A stretch of DNA of 64,000 bases from Streptomyces sp. SID8352 (GCF_009862265.1 NZ_WWGX01000022.1:26632-90631); one strand, 5' to 3'; positions 33,331-42,777 are shown, counted from the stretch's first letter. Translations and numbers: made by a program. The notes: generated by a model not told the origin, from the sequence alone.

Positions 33331-33906
33331 ATGGGCGTCACGCTTGCCAAGGGCGGAAACGTCTCCCTGTCCAAGGCCGCACCGAACCTCACACAGGTGC
33401 TGGTCGGACTCGGCTGGGACGCGCGTTCCACCACCGGCGCACCCTTCGACCTGGACGCCAGCGCGCTGGTGTGCAGCGGCGGACGGGTGCTCGGCGACGA
33501 GTGGTTCGTCTTCTACAACCAGCTCACGAGCCCCGACGGCTCCATCGAGCACACCGGCGACAACCTCACCGGCGAGGGCGAGGGCGACGACGAGTCGCTG
33601 CTGGTCGACCTCTCCCGGGTGCCCGCCCACTGCGACAAGATCGTCTTCCCGGTCTCCATCCACATGGCCGACGAGCGCGGCCAGACCTTCGGCCAGGTCG
33701 GCAACGCCTTCATCCGCGTGGTCAACCAGGCCGACGGCCAGGAACTGGCCCGCTACGACCTCAGCGAGGACGCCTCCACCGAGACCGCGATGATCTTCGG
33801 TGAGCTGTACCGCTACCAGGGCGAGTGGAAGTTCCGCGCGGTCGGCCAGGGCTACGCCTCGGGTCTGCGCGGCATCGCCCTCGACTTCGGCGTCAACGTC
33901 TCGTGA
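33331..33906 (+). CDS. TerD-family calcium-binding stress protein (copy 2)
   Basis: A 191-aa paralogue of the preceding gene with the same calcium-loop pattern ([26 protein letters not shown]) and the same C-terminal [19 protein letters not shown]. It differs mainly in the middle ([19 protein letters not shown]), where it has a Cys and His that copy 1 lacks. The ATG follows GGGGAGGG by about 10 nt. Two hairpins separate it from copy 1. Streptomyces species usually carry several terD paralogues, and the division of labour is not known. Confidence 0.92.
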   Translation: MGVTLAKGGNVSLSKAAPNLTQVLVGLGWDARSTTGAPFDLDASALVCSGGRVLGDEWFVFYNQLTSPDGSIEHTGDNLTGEGEGDDESLLVDLSRVPAHCDKIVFPVSIHMADERGQTFGQVGNAFIRVVNQADGQELARYDLSEDASTETAMIFGELYRYQGEWKFRAVGQGYASGLRGIALDFGVNVS

Positions 33907-34085
33907 CGCCCCCGCCGGCGGGGGCGGGCGGGGTCCGCCCCGTCCCGCCGGGCGGGCCTCCTGTGTCCCGGGTGCCGACTCCCTCGTGGTACCGCCGCAG
34001 CGGCAGGCCCTAGACTCACGGGTCAACGGCGAGTAAAGCCGGACACGGCGCGGGGGAGACCCGTACACACACGATGGGGTAGCCA

Positions 34086-35225
34086 GTGCTCTTGAAAACC
34101 TTCGGCTGGTCGTTCGCGGTGACCGCGCTCGGCCTGGTCGCGGCGATCTTCTACGGGGGGTGGACCGCCTTCGGCGTCGTCGCGATCCTCTCCGTGCTGG
34201 AGATTTCGCTGTCCTTCGACAACGCGGTGGTCAACGCCGGAATCCTGAAGAAGATGAACGCCTTCTGGCAGAAGATCTTCCTCACCATCGGTGTGCTGAT
34301 CGCCGTCTTCGGCATGCGCCTGGTCTTCCCGGTCGTCATCGTCGCCGTCAGCGCCCAGCTCGGTCCGATCGAGGCCGTCGACCTCGCCCTGACCGACAAG
34401 GACCGCTACCAGGAACTGGTCACCGACGCCCACCCGTCGATCGCCGCGTTCGGTGGCATGTTCCTGCTGATGATCTTCCTCGACTTCATCTTCGAGGACC
34501 GCGAGATCAAGTGGCTCCGGTGGCTGGAGCGCCCGCTCGCCAAGCTCGGCAAGATCGACATGCTGTCGGTCTGCGTCGCCCTGATCGTGCTGCTCGTCTC
34601 CGCGATGACCTTCGCGGCCAACGCCCACCAGCACGGCGGCACCCACGCCGACAAGGCGGAGACGGTCCTGATCTCCGGCGTCGCGGGACTGATCACCTAC
34701 ATGATCGTCGGCGGTCTCTCCGGCTACTTCGAGGACAAGCTCGAAGAGGAGGAGGAGGCCGAGCACGAGGCCGAGGAGGCCGCCGCGCGCAGCGGCAGGC
34801 CCAGGTCCGCGATCGCCCTCGCTGGCAAGGCCGCGTTCTTCATGTTCCTCTACCTGGAGGTCCTGGACGCGTCCTTCTCCTTCGACGGGGTCATCGGCGC
34901 CTTCGCCATCACCAACGACATCGTCCTGATGGCCCTCGGCCTCGGCATCGGCGCCATGTACGTCCGGTCCCTGACCGTCTACCTGGTCCGCCAGGGCACC
35001 CTCGACGACTACGTCTACCTGGAGCACGGCGCCCACTACGCGATCGGTGCCCTCGCCGTCCTCCTCCTGGTCACCATCCAGTACCAGATCAACGAGATCA
35101 TCACCGGCCTCATCGGCGTGGTCCTGATCGGCTGGTCCTTCTGGTCCTCGGTGCGCCGCAACCGGGCGCTCGCCGCGGCCGGAGGCGCCGAGGGGGAACA
35201 GGACAAGCAACCCTCCACGGTGTGA
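34086..35225 (+). CDS. DUF475/TerC-superfamily membrane protein
   Basis: A 379-aa integral membrane protein with about nine helices. Two TerC-type motifs are present, SLSFDNAVVNA (about 42-52) and LDASFSFDGVIGAFA (about 261-275); the acidic residues in them are thought to line a metal path. A cytoplasmic loop of about 30 residues is almost pure Glu/Ala (KLEEEEEAEHEAEEA). TerC proteins form the membrane centre of Ter complexes, and related proteins move Mn2+. The start is GTG 34086; the upstream Shine-Dalgarno is weak. It sits between TerD-type genes, consistent with a shared complex. Confidence 0.9.
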   Translation: MLLKTFGWSFAVTALGLVAAIFYGGWTAFGVVAILSVLEISLSFDNAVVNAGILKKMNAFWQKIFLTIGVLIAVFGMRLVFPVVIVAVSAQLGPIEAVDLALTDKDRYQELVTDAHPSIAAFGGMFLLMIFLDFIFEDREIKWLRWLERPLAKLGKIDMLSVCVALIVLLVSAMTFAANAHQHGGTHADKAETVLISGVAGLITYMIVGGLSGYFEDKLEEEEEAEHEAEEAAARSGRPRSAIALAGKAAFFMFLYLEVLDASFSFDGVIGAFAITNDIVLMALGLGIGAMYVRSLTVYLVRQGTLDDYVYLEHGAHYAIGALAVLLLVTIQYQINEIITGLIGVVLIGWSFWSSVRRNRALAAAGGAEGEQDKQPSTV

Positions 35226-35380
35226 CACCCTGACGGAGGACCCGGCGCCCGGTGCGCCCCCGGTGCACCCACCGGAGGTGTGAGGGCGGCCGGGGTGAGG
35301 AACGCTCTGTGCGGGGCGGCCCGGAGGGAGAAGTCCCCGGGGCCGCCCCGTCGGCGGTGACGGCGAGGGTGGGGGCGGAC

Positions 35381-36112
35381 ATGGGCTTACTGGACGGACT
35401 GTGGCGCGGGCGCGAGAGCGTCTTCGATCCGGGCAACGCGGCGACCAACTCCATCCAGCTCACCGGACGGCAGAACCGGGTCTCGCTGACCAAGCAGGAC
35501 GCGGCCAGCGGCCACCTCCGGGTCAACCTGACCTGGCGGATGCGGACCTCGGACCTCATGGGCCCGCAGCGCGAGAGCCTGCTGCGCCACCCGCTGCGGG
35601 CGCTCAAGCCCCCCGAAGTCGTCGGCCACAGCCAGAGCATGGTCAACGTCGACCTCGACCTGGGCTGCCTCTACGAACTCCAGGACGGCACCAAGGGCGT
35701 CGTCCAGCCGCTCGGCGACTACCTCGGCGACGTCAACGCGCCGCCGTACGTCAAGCTCAGCGGCGACGACCGGTTCGGCTCGGGCTCCGGCGAGACGATG
35801 TACGTCAACCTCGACCACCGGGACGCCATCAAGCGTCTGCTGGTCTTCGTGTACATCTACGACCAGACCCCGGCCTTCGACCGGACACACGCCGTCGTCA
35901 CGCTCTACCCGAGCAACGGCCCGAGCATCGAGATCGCCCTCGACGAGCGCCAGCCGCAGGCCCGCTCCTGCGCCGTGATGATGATCGAGAACGTCAAGGA
36001 CGAGATCATGGTCCGCCGCGAGGTGAAGTACGTCTACGGCTTCCAGGGCGAGCTGGACCGGCTCTACGGCTGGGGGCTCCAGTGGGGGCGGGGTTACAAG
36101 ACCAAGGTGTAG
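35381..36112 (+). CDS. TerD-like protein with N-terminal extension
   Basis: A 243-aa protein of the tellurium-resistance/TerA-TerD class. The N-terminal 60 residues (SIQLTGRQNRVSLTK, LRVNLTW) are followed by a TerD-like core with VNVDLDLGCLYELQDGTKG as the first metal loop and FGSGSGETMYVNL as the second. Segment KRLLVFVYIYDQTPAFDRTHAV is characteristic. ATG 35381 is chosen; GTG 35357 is in frame and would add eight residues. It follows the DUF475 gene by 155 bp on the same strand. Confidence 0.85.
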   Translation: MGLLDGLWRGRESVFDPGNAATNSIQLTGRQNRVSLTKQDAASGHLRVNLTWRMRTSDLMGPQRESLLRHPLRALKPPEVVGHSQSMVNVDLDLGCLYELQDGTKGVVQPLGDYLGDVNAPPYVKLSGDDRFGSGSGETMYVNLDHRDAIKRLLVFVYIYDQTPAFDRTHAVVTLYPSNGPSIEIALDERQPQARSCAVMMIENVKDEIMVRREVKYVYGFQGELDRLYGWGLQWGRGYKTKV

Positions 36113-36125
36113 CCCGGGGGCGCGC

Positions 36126-36175
36126 GCCGGGCGCACGGGCGGGGGCGTGCGCCGGGCGCACGGGCGGGGGCGTGC
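36126..36175. repeat. Perfect 25-bp tandem duplication
   Basis: The unit that begins GCCGGGCGCACGGGCG occurs at 36126-36150 and 36151-36175. It lies between two convergent ter genes and may form part of a terminator region. Confidence 0.8.
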
Positions 36176-36301
36176 GCCCCGGGCGGTGCCCGGCGCCCGT
36201 GGCCGCCCGGCGGACCGGGGCGTCGGTGCCGCGCGACGGCGGCGCGGACCGGGGCTGTCGGCGCCGCGCGAACGGGTGTCGGCGGCCCGCGCTCGGCGGT
36301 G

Positions 36302-37279
36302 TCAGCGCCCCACGAACTGCGGCCCCTGCGGCGGCAGCCGGAACTCCGGCCGCCCGGCGGGCCGGGGATAGCCGTGGGCGGGATGCGCCGGGGGCTGCGG
36401 CGGATAGCCGTAGGCGGGCTGCGCGGGCACCCCGGCGGGCCGCTCCGGCGGCAGCGGGTACGAGGGGACGGGCTGCACGGTGGTCGGCTGGTCCGGTGCC
36501 ACCACCGGGACGGGGCCGGCCGGCCGGGGCGGCAGGGTCTGCGCGGCGGCGGGCAGCGGCGCCGGGTCCTGCCCCGGGGCGGCAGGGAACGGCTGCGGCG
36601 CGGCGGGGAACGCCTGCGGCGGGGTGGCCGGCGCGGGGGTGGCGGCCGGGAGCGGCAGCGGCGTCGGCCCGGGGGCGGCGGGCAGCGGCCGCGGCGGTGT
36701 GGCGGCCGGAGGCGGCGGCGGCTCCTCGGCGGCCTCCGACTCGTCCACCGAGATGCCGAAGTCGGTCGCCAGGCCCACCAGCCCGTTCGAATAGCCCTCG
36801 CCCAGCGCCCGGAACTTCCAGCCCTCCCCGCGCCGGTACAGCTCGCCGCAGATCAGCGCCGTCTCCCGGCCCGTCTCGGGCTTGACGTCGAAGTACGCCA
36901 GCGGATCGGCGTCGGCCGCCGCCGCGTCGTACAGCAGGATGCGCAGTGCCCTGACCCGGTCGAAGGTGACGCCGTCCGCCGACGCCACCAGCAGTATCCG
37001 GCCGACCGAGCCCTCCACACCGGACAGGTCCGTCTGGATCGTGTCGGTCAGCCGCTCGCCGGTCCGCTTCTTGCCGAGCCGCCAGACCTGCCCGGAGGGG
37101 TGCCGGGGCTGGTTGTAGAACACGAAGTCCTCGTCGGAGCGCACGCGGCCGTCGGGCCCGAGGAGCAGGGCGGAGGCATCCACGTCCGGGACCCCCTGGC
37201 CCGCGGTCCAGCGCAGCACGGCGCGTACCGTGGTGGCGTGCAGCGGGATGTTCGACCCCTTCACCATCGCGTGCGTCAT
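36302..37279 (-). CDS. TerD-domain protein with a long proline-rich tail
   Basis: A 325-aa protein. Residues 1-180 form a TerD domain ([20 protein letters not shown] as the first loop, [24 protein letters not shown] at the end, quoted in part), but the usual [12 protein letters not shown] calcium loop is replaced by [18 protein letters not shown], so calcium binding is doubtful. Residues 185-325 are Pro/Ala/Gln-rich and end in tyrosine-containing [18 protein letters not shown] repeats. Such tails often bind other proteins or the membrane. It is the only minus-strand gene of the ter group and diverges from the CitE-like gene. Confidence 0.85.
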   Translation of the reverse strand: MTHAMVKGSNIPLHATTVRAVLRWTAGQGVPDVDASALLLGPDGRVRSDEDFVFYNQPRHPSGQVWRLGKKRTGERLTDTIQTDLSGVEGSVGRILLVASADGVTFDRVRALRILLYDAAAADADPLAYFDVKPETGRETALICGELYRRGEGWKFRALGEGYSNGLVGLATDFGISVDESEAAEEPPPPPAATPPRPLPAAPGPTPLPLPAATPAPATPPQAFPAAPQPFPAAPGQDPAPLPAAAQTLPPRPAGPVPVVAPDQPTTVQPVPSYPLPPERPAGVPAQPAYGYPPQPPAHPAHGYPRPAGRPEFRLPPQGPQFVGR

Positions 37280-37489
37280 GCCGTCATCCTGCCCTCTCGG
37301 TCCTGGTCACGACAACGCGGGGGAGGGTACTCGGGCCCCTGCCGCACCACCGCGGCCGGCCGCCGGCCGCCCGTCCGGGTCACCCTCCGTTCATGTCCGG
37401 AGGGAACCGGGGACACCGACGGCTACGTACTATTACCGGCCACCTTCGAACAACCGCACCGGTGGCTCAGACACCACGGGGGAGCACTC

Positions 37490-38656
37490 ATGCGTCATTT
37501 CGGTCACGTCGCCCCAGAGGTGCGCGAGCGCCTGTTCCACCGGGAGCCGCGTGTCTTCACCGCGGACTCCCCGGCCCGCCTGCTCTCCGCCGCCCTGGGC
37601 GCCACGCTGTACAGCCCCGCCACCCGGCCGACGCTCGCGGACGACGTCCTGAAGCAGGCCGCGCGGGGCGTGGTGTCGATGGTGCTGTGCCTGGAGGACT
37701 CCATCGACGACGCCGACGTGGCCGCCGGTGAGGAGAACCTCGTCCGGCACCTCTCCGACCTGGCGGAACGTCCCGGCGCAAAGGTCCCGCTGCTGTTCGT
37801 GCGGGTCCGCACCCCCGGGCAGATACCCGCCCTGGTGCGGAGCCTCGGGCCCGCCGTACGGCTGCTGTCCGGATTCGTGCTGCCCAAGTTCACCGAGAAG
37901 CGGGGCGTGCCGTTCCTGGAGGCCCTCGCGGACTCCGAGGCCGCCTGCGGCCGGCGGCTGTTCGCCATGCCGGTGCTGGAGTCCCCGGAACTGCTCTACC
38001 GGGAGACCCGGGTGCAGACCCTGGAGGGCATCTACCGCGCCGTCGACAAGTACCGGGAGCGGGTCCTCGCCCTGCGTCTGGGCGTGACCGATTTCTGCTC
38101 CTCCTACGGGCTGCGCCGCGACCCCGACATGACCGCCTACGACGTCCAGGTCGTCGCCTCCGTCATCGCCGACGTGGTCAACATGCTGGGCCGCGCCGAC
38201 GGCTCGGGCTTCACCGTGACCGGGCCGGTGTGGGAGTACTTCCGCGCCCAGGAGCGGCTGTTCAAGCCGCAGCTCCGGCAGAGCCCGTTCCTGGAGGGCC
38301 GGGCGGAGGAACTGCGCGCCCGGCTGCTGGAGCACGCCATGGACGGGCTGCTGCGGGAGATCTCCCTGGACCGCGCCAACGGACTGCTCGGCAAGACCTG
38401 CATCCACCCCTCGCACGTCCCCGTCGTGCACGCGCTGTCCGTCGTCAGCCACGAGGAGTTCAGCGACGCCCGGGACATCCTGCGGCCCGAGCGCGGCGGC
38501 GGGGGCGTCCTGCGGTCGGCGTACACCAACAAGATGAACGAGGTGAAGCCGCACCGCGCCTGGGCGGAGCGGACCCTGCTGCGCGCCGAGGTCTTCGGGG
38601 TGGCGGGCGAGGACATCGGCTTCGTGGAACTGCTCACCGCGAGCCTGCCCGACTGA
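37490..38656 (+). CDS. HpcH/HpaI aldolase - CitE-like lyase of the ter biosynthetic module
   Basis: A 388-aa TIM-barrel protein. The metal/substrate residues of the CitE group appear in VLCLEDSIDDADV and in GLLGKTCIHPSHV near the C-terminus. Genes for CitE-like lyases, PRTases with TRSP domains, StiP-type PRTases and HAD phosphatases were described together with TerD genes by comparative genomics (Anantharaman, Iyer and Aravind) as a module that may make a nucleoside-like product. Here the lyase is the first of three coupled genes. The ATG has GGGGGAG a few nt upstream. The true substrate is unknown. Confidence 0.87.
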   Translation: MRHFGHVAPEVRERLFHREPRVFTADSPARLLSAALGATLYSPATRPTLADDVLKQAARGVVSMVLCLEDSIDDADVAAGEENLVRHLSDLAERPGAKVPLLFVRVRTPGQIPALVRSLGPAVRLLSGFVLPKFTEKRGVPFLEALADSEAACGRRLFAMPVLESPELLYRETRVQTLEGIYRAVDKYRERVLALRLGVTDFCSSYGLRRDPDMTAYDVQVVASVIADVVNMLGRADGSGFTVTGPVWEYFRAQERLFKPQLRQSPFLEGRAEELRARLLEHAMDGLLREISLDRANGLLGKTCIHPSHVPVVHALSVVSHEEFSDARDILRPERGGGGVLRSAYTNKMNEVKPHRAWAERTLLRAEVFGVAGEDIGFVELLTASLPD

Positions 38657-38668
38657 ACACGAGGACAC

Positions 38669-41611
38669 ATGAACGACGCCGCGCACGACCTTCCCGCGCA
38701 CGACGCCACGGCGGACGGCCGCCCCGGGCACCAGCCGTCCGCCCATGACCACCCCGGGCCGGCCGGAACCGCGCACACCCGTCGGGCGGACGCCCGGCCC
38801 GACGGCATCCGGCACGACCGTGCCGCACCACCCGCCGCCCGCGCCGGACACCCCGGGTCCGGCGGTGCCGACGCCGGACGCGACCCGGCCGCGGGCCGCA
38901 CGGCCGGGCCCGACGGGGTGCCCGCCGCGGGCGCCACCGACCACGGAGGACACGAGGACATGCACCAGGGCGACCGGAGCGCACCCGCACCCGCCCCCGC
39001 CGCGACCGGGGCCTGGTCCGGCGACTGGGTCGCCCGGCGCCTAGGCGTCGAGCTGGCCGGGGACGCCGCCCTGACCGATCTGCTGGGCCTCGCCCTGCGC
39101 CGCAACCCCAAGCGGGCCCATCTGCTCGTCTCCCACGTGCTCGGCAAGCACGTCCCGCAGGCCCCCTCCGTCGTCCACGGCCACGGCGTCGCCCTCGGCC
39201 GCCGGGTCCGGGCACTGCTCGGTGCGGAGGCGGCCGGACGGGCCGTCGTCCTCGGGTACGCGGAGACCGCCACCGGACTCGGCCACAGCGTCGCCGACGG
39301 CCTGGGCACCGCCCCCTACCTGCACTCCACCCGGCGCCCGGTCGCCGGGGCCGCCACCGCCGGGGGCTTCGAGGAGTCCCACTCGCACGCCACCTCCCAT
39401 CTGCTGCTGCCCGAGGACCCGGCCCTGCTGGCCGGTGACGGGCCGCTGGTCCTGGTGGACGACGAGTTCTCCACCGGCAACACCGTCCTCAACACCATCC
39501 GCGCCCTGCACGAGCGCCACCCCCGCGGCCACTACGTCGTGGTCGCCCTGGTCGACATGCGCTCGCCCGCCGACGCCGGGCGGCTGACGGAGTTCGCCCG
39601 GGCGATCGGCGCCCGGGTGGACCTGGTGGCCACCGCCTCGGGCACCGTGCGGCTTCCCGAGGACGTGCTGGAACGGGGACGGGAGCTGGTCGCCCGGCAG
39701 GAGGCCGCGACGACGCCCGCGTCCGTGCCCGGGGTGTCCGGGGTCCCCGCGTCCGTGCCCCCCGGGTCCGGGACGACGGCCGCGTCCGGTACGGAGGGTG
39801 CGGGCGCCGCGTCCGGTACGACGGGTCCGCCCGCCGTATCCGCGGTGCCCGGGGCCCCCGCCGTGACCGGTGCTCCGGGGGCGGGTGCCGGGACCCGGCC
39901 CGGCGGCAGCGTCGCCCGGGTCGACATGGGCTGGCCCGCCGGGCTGCCCGACGGCGGCCGGCACGGCTTCACCCCCGGCCAGCGGGAGCGGCTGGAGGCC
40001 GCCCTGCCCGGCATGGCGGAGCGCCTCGCCCGAGCCCTGCCGGACGGCGCCCGCCGGGTGCTCGTCCTCGGCTTCGAGGAGCTGATGTACGCCCCGCTGC
40101 GGCTCGGCACCGAGCTGGAGCGGAGCCTCCCGGACACCGAGGTGCGCTTCTCCACCACCACTCGCTCACCCGTCCTCGCGGTCGACGACCCCGGCTACGC
40201 CATCCGCACCCGGCTGGCCTTCCCCGCCCACGACGACCCAGCCGACGGCCCCGGCGAGCGCTACGCCTACAACGTCGCCGGGGCGGGCTTCGACGCCGTC
40301 GTCGCCGTCGTCGACTCGGTGGCCGACACCCCCGCCCTGCACGCCCCCGACGGCCTGACGGCCCGGCTCGCCGCCCACATCCCGCACGTCCTGCTCGCGG
40401 TCGTCCCCTCGTACGCGCCGCGCGCGCCGCACGCCCCCGAAAGGCCCCCCATGCTGTCCGAGCCACTCCGCGGCCCCGCCTTCTCCTCGTACGCGCCCGA
40501 CGAGGTCGGCTGGCTGCTCCAGGACCTCTCGGAGGTGACCCTGGAGGCGCCCACCGAGGAGCGCGAGGAGGCCATCCAGAGCGGCGGCGCCCACTACGCC
40601 GAGTCGCTGCCCGTGGAGTTCCAGCCCGGCGCCCAGTACCAGGAGCTGTTCCACACCGCCCTCGCCGCGTCCGGCGCCCGGCTGGCGCGGGCCGTCGCCG
40701 CCGTCACCGAGATCGTGCTCGCGGAGCGCTCAACCCGCCCCGTCCTGGTCTCCCTCGCCCGCGCGGGCACCCCCGTCGGCGTCCTCATGCGCCGCTGGGC
40801 CCGCTACCGGCACGGCCTCGACCTGCCGCACTACGCCGTCTCCATCGTCCGGGGCCGCGGCATCGACGCCAACGCCCTGCGCTGGCTGGCCCGCCACCAC
40901 GACCCGGCCGACGTCGTCTTCGTCGACGGCTGGACCGGCAAGGGCGCCATCACCCGTGAACTGGCCGACGCCATACGGGACTTCGAGAAGGCCGAGGGCG
41001 TCACCGGCTTCGACCCGGAGATCGCGGTCCTCGCCGACCCCGGCTCCTGTGTGCGCACCTACGGCACCCGGGACGACTTCCTGATCCCCTCCGCCTGCCT
41101 CAACTCCACCGTCTCCGGCCTGATATCGCGCACGGTGCTCCGCGCCGACCTGGTGGGGCCGCAGGACTTCCACGGCGCCAAGTTCTACCGCGAGCTGGCC
41201 GGCGCCGACCTCTCCCCGGACTTCCTGGACGCCGTCTCCGCCCGCTTCCCCGAGGCCGCGGAGACCGTCGACGGCGAGGTCGGGCGGCTCCTGTCCGCGG
41301 ACCGCGAACCGACCTGGGAGGGCTGGGCCGCCGTCGAGCGGATCAGAGAGGAGTACGGCATCCACGACGTCAACCTCGTCAAGCCCGGCGTCGGCGAGAC
41401 CACCCGGGTCATGCTCCGCCGGGTGCCCTGGAAGGTGCTCGCCCGGCCGGACGCGGGCAGCGACCTGGACCACGTGCGCCTGCTGGCCGAGCAGCGGGGG
41501 GTGCCCGTGGAGGAGGTGCCCGGCCTGCCGTACACCTGTGTCGGGCTCATCCACCCCCGGTACACGCGCGGGGCGACCGGCGCCGACGGCCGGGCGGTGA
41601 CGGGCCGATGA
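38669..41611 (+). CDS. Fused PRTase_2-TRSP and StiP/PRTase-PELOTA protein
   Basis: A 980-aa fusion. Residues 1-110 are His/Ala/Gly/Pro-rich and low complexity. The first PRTase (about 112-345) has the PRPP loop LVLVDDEFSTGNTV. A 65-residue Ala/Pro/Gly linker leads to a TRSP domain (about 415-555) with STTTRSP. Residues 595-870 form a second PRTase of the StiP type (VVFVDGWTGKGAIT), and the C-terminus (about 895-970) resembles the PELOTA RNA-binding domain. In many bacteria the two halves are separate genes. ATG 38669 lies 12 nt after the lyase stop; ATG 38960, with a better GGAGG/GAGG site, would remove the low-complexity part (883 aa). The 3' end overlaps the HAD gene by 4 nt. Confidence 0.87.
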   Translation: MNDAAHDLPAHDATADGRPGHQPSAHDHPGPAGTAHTRRADARPDGIRHDRAAPPAARAGHPGSGGADAGRDPAAGRTAGPDGVPAAGATDHGGHEDMHQGDRSAPAPAPAATGAWSGDWVARRLGVELAGDAALTDLLGLALRRNPKRAHLLVSHVLGKHVPQAPSVVHGHGVALGRRVRALLGAEAAGRAVVLGYAETATGLGHSVADGLGTAPYLHSTRRPVAGAATAGGFEESHSHATSHLLLPEDPALLAGDGPLVLVDDEFSTGNTVLNTIRALHERHPRGHYVVVALVDMRSPADAGRLTEFARAIGARVDLVATASGTVRLPEDVLERGRELVARQEAATTPASVPGVSGVPASVPPGSGTTAASGTEGAGAASGTTGPPAVSAVPGAPAVTGAPGAGAGTRPGGSVARVDMGWPAGLPDGGRHGFTPGQRERLEAALPGMAERLARALPDGARRVLVLGFEELMYAPLRLGTELERSLPDTEVRFSTTTRSPVLAVDDPGYAIRTRLAFPAHDDPADGPGERYAYNVAGAGFDAVVAVVDSVADTPALHAPDGLTARLAAHIPHVLLAVVPSYAPRAPHAPERPPMLSEPLRGPAFSSYAPDEVGWLLQDLSEVTLEAPTEEREEAIQSGGAHYAESLPVEFQPGAQYQELFHTALAASGARLARAVAAVTEIVLAERSTRPVLVSLARAGTPVGVLMRRWARYRHGLDLPHYAVSIVRGRGIDANALRWLARHHDPADVVFVDGWTGKGAITRELADAIRDFEKAEGVTGFDPEIAVLADPGSCVRTYGTRDDFLIPSACLNSTVSGLISRTVLRADLVGPQDFHGAKFYRELAGADLSPDFLDAVSARFPEAAETVDGEVGRLLSADREPTWEGWAAVERIREEYGIHDVNLVKPGVGETTRVMLRRVPWKVLARPDAGSDLDHVRLLAEQRGVPVEEVPGLPYTCVGLIHPRYTRGATGADGRAVTGR

Positions 41612-42417
41612 CCGTCCTCGTCGCCAGCGACCTCGACCGCACCCTGATCTACTCCACGGCCGCGCTCGGCCTGACCATGCCCGACCTGCGGGCGCCGCGC
41701 CTGCTGTGCGTGGAGGTCTACGAGTCCCGGCCGCTGTCCTTCCTGACCGAGCGGGCCGCCCGGCTGCTGACCGACCTCGGCGACGCGGCGCTGTTCGTCC
41801 CGGTCACCACCCGCACCCGCAAGCAGTACCAGCGCGTCAACCTGCCCGGCCCCCAGCCGACGTACGCGATCTGCGCCAACGGCGGGCACCTGCTGGTCGA
41901 CGGCGTCTCCGACCCCGGCTGGAACGCGCGGGTCACCGCCCGGCTGGCCGCGGAGTGCGCCCCGCTGGAGGAGGTGCGCGAGCACCTGGCGCGCACCGCC
42001 GACCCGTCCTGGGTGCGCAAGCTCCGCGTCGCCGAGGACCTGTTCGTCTATCTCGTCGTCGAACGGGAGCTGCTGCCCGACGGCTGGGTGAAGGAACTGG
42101 CGTCCTGGGCCGGGGAGCGCGGCTGGACGGTCTCCCTCCAGGGCCGCAAGATCTACGCCGTTCCCGCGCCGCTCACCAAGAGCGCGGCCGTCCGGGAGGT
42201 CGTCCGCCGCAGCGGCGCGGAGCCGGTGCTCGCGGCGGGGGACTCCCTCCTCGACGCGGACCTGCTGCTCGCCGCCGACCGGGGCTGGCGCCCCGGCCAC
42301 GGCGAACTGGCCGACACGGGCTGGTCGGCACCGTCGGTCACCGCTCTGCCCGAGCGGGGGGTGCTGGCCGGGGAGCGCATCCTGCGGGAGTTCCTCAGGG
42401 CGGCCCGGCGGCGGTAG
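41608..42417 (+). CDS. HAD-family phosphatase of the ter module
   Basis: A 269-aa HAD hydrolase. Motif I is DLDRTLIYS (nucleophile Asp8), motif II is the Thr/Thr pair in FVPVTTRTRKQY, the conserved Lys is in PLTKSAAV, and motif III/IV is AGDSLLDADLLLAA. The cap is of the C2 type, as in sucrose-phosphate phosphatase-like members. The ATG overlaps the TGA of the PRTase fusion gene (ATGA), so the two products are made in a fixed ratio. It probably removes phosphate from the product of the two PRTase modules (inference from the operon). Confidence 0.9.
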   Translation: MTVLVASDLDRTLIYSTAALGLTMPDLRAPRLLCVEVYESRPLSFLTERAARLLTDLGDAALFVPVTTRTRKQYQRVNLPGPQPTYAICANGGHLLVDGVSDPGWNARVTARLAAECAPLEEVREHLARTADPSWVRKLRVAEDLFVYLVVERELLPDGWVKELASWAGERGWTVSLQGRKIYAVPAPLTKSAAVREVVRRSGAEPVLAAGDSLLDADLLLAADRGWRPGHGELADTGWSAPSVTALPERGVLAGERILREFLRAARRR

Positions 42418-42437
42418 CGGCCCGGAGGGGGGAAGCG

Positions 42438-42453
42438 GCGCGGGGCCCCGCGC
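42438..42453. terminator. Palindromic element between HAD and FmdB genes
   Basis: GCGCGGGGCCCCGCGC is a perfect 16-bp palindrome, 21 bp after the HAD stop and before the convergent FmdB stop. It may act as terminator in both directions. Confidence 0.5.
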
Positions 42454-42558
42454 GGTGCGGGGCGCGGGAGTTCCGCTGGGCACGGCGGGCGCGGGCCGGG
42501 GCCGGCGGGTGTGAGCCGTGCCGGTGGGCGCGGGCCCGCGCCGGTGGGGCGGACGGGG

Positions 42559-42777
42559 TCAGCCGCAGCAGCCGCCCCCGCAGCAGCCGCCCCCGCCGCC
42601 CGACGGGGGCGCCGGGGCCGACGCGGAGGCGGAGCCGCCGACGGCGACCGTCGACAGCAGCTTCACGGTGTCCCCGTGCCCGGCAGGGCAGACGGCCGGG
42701 TCGCCGGACTCGGCCATGGGGCGGTTCAGTTCGAAGGTGTCTCCGCAGCTGCGGCACCGGTACTCGTAGCGAGGCAT
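42559..42777 (-). CDS. FmdB-family zinc ribbon protein
   Basis: A 72-aa protein. It begins MPRYEYRCRSCGDTFEL, the standard FmdB/CxxC regulatory zinc-ribbon start; the second ligand pair is less canonical (AVCPAGHGD, one Cys and a His). The C-terminus is a glycine-cysteine run (GGGGGCCGGGCCG) of unknown use, common in Streptomyces members. ATG 42777 is chosen; GTG 42783 is in frame. No Shine-Dalgarno is visible. Function is unknown, although the founding members were described as regulators of formamidase/amidase genes. Confidence 0.85.
   Translation of the reverse strand: MPRYEYRCRSCGDTFELNRPMAESGDPAVCPAGHGDTVKLLSTVAVGGSASASAPAPPSGGGGGCCGGGCCG

Noticed and set aside
32624..36112. Dedicated tellurite-resistance operon
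   Set aside because: TerD/TerC genes of actinomycetes are generally linked to wider stress and development; nothing here is specific for tellurite.
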